NCBI RefSeq assembly: GCF_036053395.1
Contig: NZ_CP107942.1
Coordinates: 2,384,501-2,448,500, forward strand
Length of the DNA stretch: 64,000 nt
Direction of reading: 5' to 3'
DNA from: Actinoplanes sp. NBC_00393
Lineage (GTDB): Bacteria; Actinomycetota; Actinomycetes; Mycobacteriales; Micromonosporaceae
Positions within the stretch are counted from its first letter, which is position 1. Every line of letters begins with the position of its first letter. The notes under the pieces are model-generated. The model was not told where the DNA came from. It worked only from the letters and a program-made list of their open reading frames with translations, and did not search any database. This document shows, one piece after another, positions 40,921 through 46,939 of the stretch. A program made the position numbers and the translations under genes.

Positions 40921-41619
40921 CTATGGGTAGCGGGTGAGGTGGGCGACAGCGGAACGTCCGAAGGCCACCTCGTCCGGCTCCAGCGCAACGTAGGCGAGGT
41001 GCTTCAACGACGCGGCGCGGAGCGTGGCCGTGCTCGGGGCCGGATCGGCGGAACAGGCCACCCGCAGCCTCGTCGAGGTCGGACCGGTCGTGGCCGGAGC
41101 CGGTCCGTGCTGGCCCTGAGCCGCGGTCCAGAAATGCACCTCGACCGTCCCCTCCCCGACGCACAGCACGTCCAGGGTGTACTCGCCGGTCTTGTTCATG
41201 TTGGATCCACCGCCGACGTGCCCGCCGTTCCCCGCTTTCAGGGGGCCGCCGCCGAAGAAAGCGACCACATCCTTGCCTTCCTCACGGCGTTGCCGGTTGT
41301 CCAAGACCGAAGGGATCCCGAGCTTGGCCTGAGCGGCAGCGTAAAGACGGTCGAGTTCGGCGTCGGACAGCACCGGCCGGGACGGATGCGCGGCCGGCGG
41401 CGGGGCGGAGCGGTCGACGCCGCCCAGCCCGGCGAACGCGATCCCGCCGGCCAGGACGGTGCCCACCCCGGCGGCGACCATCGCGACCGCGGTGCGGCGC
41501 CGCGACCGTACGGTGCGCATCGCCTCTTCCGTCCCCGGCGGCCGCACCCGGGTCAGCATCGTGGTGTGCAGGTCGGCGAAGACGTCCCGGGTCTGCTCCT
41601 CGGTGTACTCCTCAGGCAT
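40921..41619 (-). CDS. Membrane-anchored partner of the SigE-type sigma factor
   Basis: A 232-aa single-pass membrane protein. A short cytoplasmic N-terminus (MPEEYTEEQTRDVFADLHTT) leads to the helix AVAMVAAGVGTVLAGGIAFAGL at about residues 48-70. The outer domain has two Cys (DVLCVGEG and RVACSAD). Genes of this plan commonly follow SigE-type ECF factors in actinomycetes and act as anti-sigma factors or outputs. There is no recognisable ZAS zinc motif (HxxxCxxC), so anti-sigma function is inference from overlap with the sigma gene (8 bp). Confidence 0.75.
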   Translation of the reverse strand: MPEEYTEEQTRDVFADLHTTMLTRVRPPGTEEAMRTVRSRRRTAVAMVAAGVGTVLAGGIAFAGLGGVDRSAPPPAAHPSRPVLSDAELDRLYAAAQAKLGIPSVLDNRQRREEGKDVVAFFGGGPLKAGNGGHVGGGSNMNKTGEYTLDVLCVGEGTVEVHFWTAAQGQHGPAPATTGPTSTRLRVACSADPAPSTATLRAASLKHLAYVALEPDEVAFGRSAVAHLTRYP

Positions 41620-42100
41620 GTGCTTCCTCCGTGGGAACCGGGCCGAGGCGCTCGGCGAGTTTGAGGCGGCCGCGGTACAGCCACGACCGGACGGTGTTCT
41701 CGGACACCGACTCGCGCTCGGCGATCTCGGAGACGGGCAGGTCGGCGAGGTAGCGCAGCACCATCGCCCGCCGCTGCACGGCCGGCAGGGTGGCGAGCGC
41801 GTCGACGAGTGCGATCCGGTCGGGTTCGGGCCCGTCGACGACTGGCTCGCCCCGCGAGCGGATGTGCAACGTCCGCATGGCACGGATCCGTCGCCACCGG
41901 CTGGTGGCGAGGTTCCAGGCGACCCGGCGCACCCAGGCGGCCGGGTCGTCGTAGCCGGAGATCCGCCCCCACCGGGCGAGCGCCCGGCAGAACGCCTCCT
42001 GCACGACCTCCTGCGCCTCGTGCTGGTCGCCGAAGTAGGCGTACACCTGCACGGTCAGGCTGCCGTAGTGCGCTGCGTAGAACTCGTCGAAGTCCGTCAT
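41612..42100 (-). CDS. SigE-family ECF sigma factor
   Basis: A 162-aa sigma factor containing only regions 2 and 4. Region 2: FDEFYAAHYGSLTVQVYAYF, then EAQEVVQEAFCRAL and DDPAAWVRRVAWNLATSRWRR, where the WVRRVAxNLA block is typical for SigE-type ECFs of actinomycetes. Region 4: LPAVQRRAMVLRYLADLPVSEIAE, then VSENTVRSWLYRGRLKLAE. It directs RNA polymerase to a small regulon, probably including its own operon. The membrane protein gene downstream overlaps by 8 bp and is its likely regulator. Confidence 0.92.
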   Translation of the reverse strand: MTDFDEFYAAHYGSLTVQVYAYFGDQHEAQEVVQEAFCRALARWGRISGYDDPAAWVRRVAWNLATSRWRRIRAMRTLHIRSRGEPVVDGPEPDRIALVDALATLPAVQRRAMVLRYLADLPVSEIAERESVSENTVRSWLYRGRLKLAERLGPVPTEEAHA

Positions 42101-42152
42101 CGGCCACTACACGCTGGGAGCCGCCGGAATGGTGCGCTCGATCGGAGGAATT

Positions 42153-42590
42153 CTAGGTTTCGCTGCGCCGCAGCCGCCAGGTCACCCAGAGCAGGAGGAT
42201 CGCCAGGACCACTTCGATGCCGAGGCCGGTGCCGACGCCCAGCGCCTCCAGCACCGAGAAGTTGTCGAAGTGCGTGACGTGGAAGGTGAAGTGGGTCGCC
42301 GCGTACACCAGGTAGCCGGTCAGCGCCGCCAGAGCGACGTTGTCGTCGCGGGTGATCGCGGCGATCAGCAGGACCGCGGTCAGCGCCAGCCCGAGCCCGC
42401 CCACATCGGTGACCAGATGCTCGTTGTACGGCGGGTCGAGCCGCACCGTCGGGAAGTTGTCGTAGAACGATCGGGGGAGGAAGTACTGCCAGGCCGAGAC
42501 CAGCGCCTGCAGCCCGGCCAGCGTGAACAGCCCGGCCCGCAGCTGCCGGCGCAGCGACGACACGGCGGGGGTGGCGTTTCCAACAGTCAT
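42153..42590 (-). CDS. Four-helix membrane protein
   Basis: A 145-aa membrane protein of unknown function with four hydrophobic helices (about residues 20-35, 60-82, 88-105 and 115-138). The segment between helices 1 and 2, WQYFLPRSFYDNFPTVRLDPPYNEHLVTDVGG, is a conserved-looking extracytoplasmic loop seen in small uncharacterised actinobacterial membrane proteins. The helix 3 end has His in THFTFHVTHFDNF, possibly metal-linked. The start is ATG 42590. It is divergent from the DUF5996 gene. Confidence 0.75.
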   Translation of the reverse strand: MTVGNATPAVSSLRRQLRAGLFTLAGLQALVSAWQYFLPRSFYDNFPTVRLDPPYNEHLVTDVGGLGLALTAVLLIAAITRDDNVALAALTGYLVYAATHFTFHVTHFDNFSVLEALGVGTGLGIEVVLAILLLWVTWRLRRSET

Positions 42591-42652
42591 GTCTGATGGA
42601 CTGGGCAGACTGCAGAATTGTGACAGCGCCCGCCGAACGAGGGGAGACGTTG

Positions 42653-43534
42653 ATGTCGCCGTGGCCACGACTGCGCGTACCGGATTGGGCCGACACGAAA
42701 GACACCCTGCACATGTGGATGCAGATCGTCGGCAAGGTCCGGATGGCGCACGCGCCGTTCGTCAACCACTGGTGGCACGTCACGCTGTACCCGAGCGCGC
42801 GCGGCCTGACCACCTCAGCCGTGCCGCACGCCGGCGGCGCTTTCGAGCTCGAGTTCGACTTTCTCGCCCACCAGCTGCAGGTCCGGACCAGTGCGGGCGG
42901 CTCCGCCGCGGTCGCCCTGGAACCGAAGAGCGTGGCCGTCTTCTACGCCGAGACCATGCAGGCGCTGGAGGCGGTGGGGGTGCCGACGCGTATCACCGCC
43001 GCGCCCAACGAGGTGGACCCGGCCACACCGTTCGCCGAGGACGAGGTGCACCACAGCTACGACGGCGAGGCCGCGCAGAAGTTCTGGCGGCAGCTGCTGC
43101 AGGCCGACCGGGTGATGAGTCAGGTCCGGTCACGGTTCTACGGCAAGGCGAGCCCGGTGCACTTCTTCTGGGGTGCGATGGACCTGGCGTACACCCGCTT
43201 CTCCGGCCGCATCGCGCCGCCGCATCCGGGCGGCGCGCCCAACTGCCCACCTTCGGTGATGCGCGAGGGTTACTCGCACGAGCTGGCCAGTTGCGGTTTC
43301 TGGCCGGGCGGCGGCCAGGAAGGAGCCTTTTACGCGTACGCCTACCCGCAGCCGCCCGGCTATGCCGACCATCCCGTGCTGCCCGCCGAGGCCCGCTTCG
43401 ACCACGAGCTGGGCGAGTTCCTGCTGCCCTATGAAGCGGTAGCCGAGGCCTCCGACCCCGATGCCGCGCTCACCGCCTTCCTGGAGTCGACCTTCGCCGC
43501 GGCCGCGACCCTGGCGGACTGGCCGAAGATCTAG
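42653..43534 (+). CDS. DUF5996-family protein
   Basis: A 293-aa protein recognised as DUF5996 by WPRLRVPDWADTKDTLHMWM, QIVGKVRMAHAPFVNHWWHV, LYPSARGLTTSAVPH and the late HELGEFLLPYE block. The family is widespread and uncharacterised; many Trp, His and Tyr residues suggest a pocket. The start is the ATG at 42653 with GGGGAGA seven bases upstream; the frame is open 57 bp further, but that part lacks similarity to the family. It converges on the secreted protein gene with a 4-bp overlap. No operon partner. Confidence 0.85.
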   Translation: MSPWPRLRVPDWADTKDTLHMWMQIVGKVRMAHAPFVNHWWHVTLYPSARGLTTSAVPHAGGAFELEFDFLAHQLQVRTSAGGSAAVALEPKSVAVFYAETMQALEAVGVPTRITAAPNEVDPATPFAEDEVHHSYDGEAAQKFWRQLLQADRVMSQVRSRFYGKASPVHFFWGAMDLAYTRFSGRIAPPHPGGAPNCPPSVMREGYSHELASCGFWPGGGQEGAFYAYAYPQPPGYADHPVLPAEARFDHELGEFLLPYEAVAEASDPDAALTAFLESTFAAAATLADWPKI

Positions 43535-44019
43535 GCGAAGCAGGGCACCTTGACGCTGCCGGCGAACTCGGCCGTCCGCGACGGCGACGGCCCGATCCGG
43601 TAGATGACGTGTTCCTTGCGTGACACCAGGCCGCAGCTGTCGGCGTACGAAAGGTCCTCGATCCAGACCTCCTGCCCGGTGGCGCCGATCGCCGCCGTCC
43701 AGGCTGCGGCCAGCGCCATCTGCTTGCCCAGCTTGCACGCCGCGCTGGTCCCGGCGGTCTTCGCGCTGATCTGCGACGAGTACGCGGCGATCGCCGGCAG
43801 TCCGCCACGGCCCTTGAACTTCTTCATCTTCCCGACGACGTCGTTGATCCCGCAGGTCACCGACCCGACCGCCGCGGCGTTCAGGAAGTTGTGAACGATC
43901 TGAACGGTGTCGTCACCGCCGTAGTACTGGCCCGAGGCGGCCTGCGCGGTCGCCGGTGAGGCAGCCACGATGAGTGCCGTGGTGACGGCGACGGTGCTGA
44001 GGATCGTCTTGTTCCGCAT
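43531..44019 (-). CDS. Small secreted protein, unknown function
   Basis: A 162-aa exported protein. The signal peptide RNKTILSTVAVTTALIVAA ends at TAQAA. The mature part starts GQYYGGDDTVQIVHNFLNAA and has four Cys (VTCGIND, AACKLG, DSCGLV, VPCFA) that could form two disulphides, plus a basic GKMKKFKGRGG loop. No family is recognised. The ATG at 44019 follows TGGAGCAAACC, a good ribosome site. It could be an extracellular structural or antimicrobial-type protein, but no direct evidence supports that. Confidence 0.75.
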   Translation of the reverse strand: MRNKTILSTVAVTTALIVAASPATAQAASGQYYGGDDTVQIVHNFLNAAAVGSVTCGINDVVGKMKKFKGRGGLPAIAAYSSQISAKTAGTSAACKLGKQMALAAAWTAAIGATGQEVWIEDLSYADSCGLVSRKEHVIYRIGPSPSRTAEFAGSVKVPCFA

Positions 44020-44105
44020 GGTTTGCTCCAGGTGCACGCGTTGTTTCGGACATGAGCGCATACCTGCGGAGGACAGACACCGTTCGACGGCCGGGCCCGG
44101 TTCAC

Positions 44106-44127
44106 CCGATCCAGCGATCCGGATCGG
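44106..44127 (-). terminator. Hairpin after the membrane protein gene
   Basis: Stem CCGATCC / GGATCGG with an 8-nt loop, 13 bp downstream of the minus-strand gene ending at 44141; it contains the palindrome CGATCCGGATCG. Confidence 0.4.
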
Positions 44128-44140
44128 TCAACGAGCGTCG

Positions 44141-44788
44141 TCAGCGGTCAGAAAAGGCTGGGCGGCGTGCTCCGAACCGGACAGATGGCCGGAGCAGCGC
44201 CACCCCGTACGCGATCAGCCACACCACCCAGAGCAACCAGCCGACCAGGCCGAGCAGACCGATCGGCCCCGGGTTCTCGATGACCAGCGGGCCGAGCACC
44301 GCCGACGCGAACTGCAGGGCCGCGGCCGTCAGCCCCAGCCCGGCCTGCCACCGGCGGATCAGCCCGGCATGCAGGCCGGCCAGCGACAGGCCGAGCATTG
44401 CCAGCGCCAGGAACGTCCCGTTGAAGACGAACAACGCGTCGTGCAGCGCCCACAGCCCCGGATCCGGCGTGCTGGTCAGCGCGAGCCGGGTGGCCATCAC
44501 GCCGGTGAAGGTTAGGTTCTGCATGAGCAGGCCGGCGAAACCGGCGACGGACCACGCGCTGCGCAGCTCGGCAACCAGGCCGGCGCCGAACAGCGTGGCC
44601 AGCACCCACGCCACCGGCGCCACGGCTGCCGCCACCCGGACCACCGTGGCGTGCCCGTCGAAGAAGGTGAGGGCTTCCGCGGTGCCGGTGCCGGTGGTGG
44701 GCATGCCGGCCGGGACGAGGACGATGTTGAGGGCGACGATCAGCACGGCGAAACCGATGCCCGCCGCGCCTGCGAGTTGCCGAGTCAT
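44141..44788 (-). CDS. Polytopic membrane protein under TetR control
   Basis: A 215-aa membrane protein with about six helices, unassigned but similar in plan to DUF4386-type proteins. It starts MTRQLAGAAGIGFAVLIVAL, has a loop GMPTTGTGTAEALTFFDGH, and further helices with NLTFTGVMATRLALT and HDALFVFNGTFLALAMLGLS. Its start codon lies inside an AT-rich palindrome shared with the divergent TetR gene, so it is the probable regulated target. Function unknown. Confidence 0.75.
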   Translation of the reverse strand: MTRQLAGAAGIGFAVLIVALNIVLVPAGMPTTGTGTAEALTFFDGHATVVRVAAAVAPVAWVLATLFGAGLVAELRSAWSVAGFAGLLMQNLTFTGVMATRLALTSTPDPGLWALHDALFVFNGTFLALAMLGLSLAGLHAGLIRRWQAGLGLTAAALQFASAVLGPLVIENPGPIGLLGLVGWLLWVVWLIAYGVALLRPSVRFGARRPAFSDR

Positions 44789-44800
44789 ATATTGAATATA
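44788..44800. promoter_or_regulatory. TetR operator candidate
   Basis: TATATT-G-AATATA, a perfect 13-bp palindrome and very AT-rich, overlaps the start codon of the leftward membrane protein gene and lies just before GGAGG of the rightward TetR gene. Binding there would block both. Confidence 0.7.
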
Positions 44801-44826
44801 GGAGGCGTAAAGTGAAAGGGGAAGGC

Positions 44827-45423
44827 ATGCGGAAGTACGAGTCGCTGCGCCGTGCCACCCAGGCGGCACAGACCCGCAGCGAGATCGCCGCAGCAGCCCG
44901 CCGCCTGTTCGTCGCCCGCGGCTGGGCCGCCACCACCGTGCGCGACGTCGCCCGCGAGGCCGGCGTCTCGGTGCCGACCGTCTATGCGGCCTACGGCAAC
45001 AAGACCGGCCTGGTCCAGGCTTTGGCCGAGGCCGCCGACAACGCCGCCGGTCCGGAGCAGTCGCTCGCCGAGATCGAGGCCGCCGCCGACGACCCGGTAC
45101 GCCAGCTCGCCGCGATGACCGGCTACGACCGCCGCCTCTACGAGAACGCCGGCGACCTGATCCTGCTGGTCCGCGAGGCCGGCCGCACCGAGCCGGCCCT
45201 GGCCGACGCCTACCGCGAAGGCCGCCGCGGCGGCGACCAGACCCGCCGCCAGGTCTTCGACTCCTGGCCGTTGCGCAGCGGCCTGGACCTGGAGACGGCC
45301 GTCGACATCTACGCCGCAATCTGCAACGTCGACGTCTACACCACCCTCACCACCGAACGCGGCTGGCCCCCGGCCCGAGTCGAGCAATGGTGGACGGAAA
45401 CCTTGGCCCGCGAGCTGCTCTAG
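44827..45423 (+). CDS. TetR-family regulator
   Basis: A 198-aa TetR protein. The helix-turn-helix is at about residues 12-58: RSEIAAAARRLFVARGWAAT, TVRDVAREAGVSVPTVYAAYGNKTGLVQAL, where Ala-Ala-Tyr replaces the usual Tyr-Xaa-His-Phe. The ligand domain contains ENAGDLILLVREAGRTEPAL. I use ATG 44827 after AAGGGGAAGG; a GTG at 44812 after GGAGG is nearly as good. It is divergent from a membrane protein gene with an operator overlapping both start regions. Confidence 0.88.
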   Translation: MRKYESLRRATQAAQTRSEIAAAARRLFVARGWAATTVRDVAREAGVSVPTVYAAYGNKTGLVQALAEAADNAAGPEQSLAEIEAAADDPVRQLAAMTGYDRRLYENAGDLILLVREAGRTEPALADAYREGRRGGDQTRRQVFDSWPLRSGLDLETAVDIYAAICNVDVYTTLTTERGWPPARVEQWWTETLARELL

Positions 45424-45572
45424 AGAGCTCTCCGAGGTCAGCCTCAGCTTTCCGGTTCCGGCGTTTCGGGGGTACGAGCTACGCCGTCCCACCTCAGTCG
45501 TGGCCGTTCCCGCCGTTCCACGCGAGCCGGCTGCCGGGTCACGGCAGCCGACGCGACCGCCGGGCTCACCCT

Positions 45573-45800
45573 GCTGGTCACGCTCAAACCGCATCCGGCC
45601 GGCCGAGCCGCGACCTCGGCGCTGGTCACGCTCGAACCGCATCCGGCCGGCCGAGCCGCGACCTCGGCGCTGGTCACGCTCGAACCGCATCCGGCCGGCC
45701 GAGCCGCGACCTCGGCGCTGGTCACGCTCGAAGCAGCATCCGGCCGACCGGCCGAGCCGCGACCGCCGCGTTGGTCACGCTCGAAGCCGCATCCGGCCGG
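45573..45800. repeat. 48-bp tandem repeat array, five copies
   Basis: Units start at 45573, 45621, 45669, 45717 and 45770. The core is GCTGGTCACGCTCGAACCGC followed by a GGCCGGCCGAGCCGCGACC stretch. The second and third copies are identical, the first differs at one base, the fourth has expanded to 53 bp and the last is truncated. Because 48 is divisible by three, several frames stay open and give 16-residue repeats on both strands. No start codon, ribosome site or family supports a gene, so I treat it as non-coding. Confidence 0.85.
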
Positions 45801-46075
45801 TCGGCGGTAGACAGCGCTAACGCGCGGCCGGGGCTGCTTTTGGAGGCTGTTTGATCACTGGGCCGCGCACCAGCGCTGCCTGCCGGGCGGTGAGACAGCG
45901 CTACCGCAGGGCCCGGTGATCAACCAGGCCGAAAACAGCGCCTCAGCCGTCCGTTGGCGCCGTCACCCGCTCCAGCGCTGGTCCTGCCTTCCCGACTGGC
46001 ACGGAGAGTGGCTTGCGGAGCCGGAAGTAGTGCCCGCCTCCCGGTAACCCGGCGCCTATTGGCGGCAAGCGTCGC

Positions 46076-46278
46076 GACCCGGGCATTGCAGTGCCGGCCT
46101 CGCAACCCGGGCATCGCAGTGCCGCCTCGCAACCCGGGCATTGCAGTGCCAGCCTCGTAACCCGGGCATTGCAGTGCCAGCCTCGCAACCCCGGCATAGC
46201 AGTGCCAGCCTCGCAACCCGGGCATAGCAGTGCCAGCCTCGCAACCCGGGCATCGCAATGCCGGCCTCGCAACCCGGG
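46076..46278. repeat. 28-bp tandem repeat array, seven copies
   Basis: Units start at 46076, 46104, 46131, 46159, 46187, 46215 and 46243, with a partial eighth at 46271. The unit opens AACCCGGGCATTGCAGTGCC and closes AGCCTCGC, with 0-4 changes per copy; the second copy has lost one base. There are no spacers, so it is not a CRISPR array. Units carry a CCCGGG palindrome at one end. It lies between the 48-bp array and an IS-like remnant in the same gene-free island. Confidence 0.85.
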
Positions 46279-46566
46279 TCTGAGCGTGGTGTCCGGTTTG
46301 AGGCCGGTTGATCGGGCCGTGCGATAGCGCTGTCACCCGCAGACTCGGTAGCCGGGCGGCTGTGGTTTGAGTGTGACCGGCAGGGTGAGCCCCAATGCCA
46401 CCGGATCGCCGTCGCCACTCCGACCGGTTGATCATGAGGCTGGGGGCGCGATGCCTGGTCTGGCCGCACGCCGAGGCGCAAGATGAACTGGGTGGCATTG
46501 GGGTGGGCCCGGCGGCCGCGCTGGGTGCCGTGACCCGATGCCCGACTCGCGGGGAGCGCCCGGCTC

Positions 46567-46782
46567 TGGCTACGACGGTGTGAAATGGCCCCACCATGAC
46601 GGCTCGAGTTGGACCCACCTCGTTGATCGATGACGGCTCGAACTGGCCCCACTCGGCGTTCTCCGGGACGACTTCTGGCTGGTCGAAGGCGGGGCCAGTT
46701 TCAACCGTCATGGTGGGGATCTTGGCGAGGGTGGAGCCACTTGAAGCCGCCCTGGTGGGGCCAAATACAACCGTCGTAGCCA
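46567..46782. mobile_element. 216-bp IS21-like non-autonomous element (MITE-like)
   Basis: Terminal inverted repeats TGGCTACGACGGT (46567-46579) and ACCGTCGTAGCCA (46770-46782) are perfect. Inside are three direct copies of a roughly 22-bp motif of the type TGACGGCTCGAACTGGCCCC plus AC (about 46573, 46597, 46631), and three inverted copies on the right (46691, about 46730, 46756). Multiple end repeats ending in GGCCCCACC are typical for IS21-family termini, where the transposase binds. No transposase gene is present. GGCTCGCGGGGAGCGCCC-like sequence flanks both sides. Confidence 0.6.
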
Positions 46783-46939
46783 CGGCTCGCGGGGAGCGCC
46801 CGGCTCGCGGGGAGCGGCGGGAACGGTCACGATCCGGCGGGCGCGGTGTGGCGGGTACCCCGAAGGAGCGGGACCGAAAAGCTGAGCCGGGGGCCCGGAA
46901 GCATCTAGCGAACCGCGCGCGCGTGATCTATAAAGTGCC

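Noticed and set aside
45387..45854. Plus-strand ORF reading through the 48-bp array
   Set aside because: Its openness is a by-product of the 48-bp period; it begins inside the TetR gene and has no start signal or family.
46076..46278. Array of 28-bp repeats considered as CRISPR
   Set aside because: Units are contiguous with no spacers, vary among themselves, and no cas gene is in the window.
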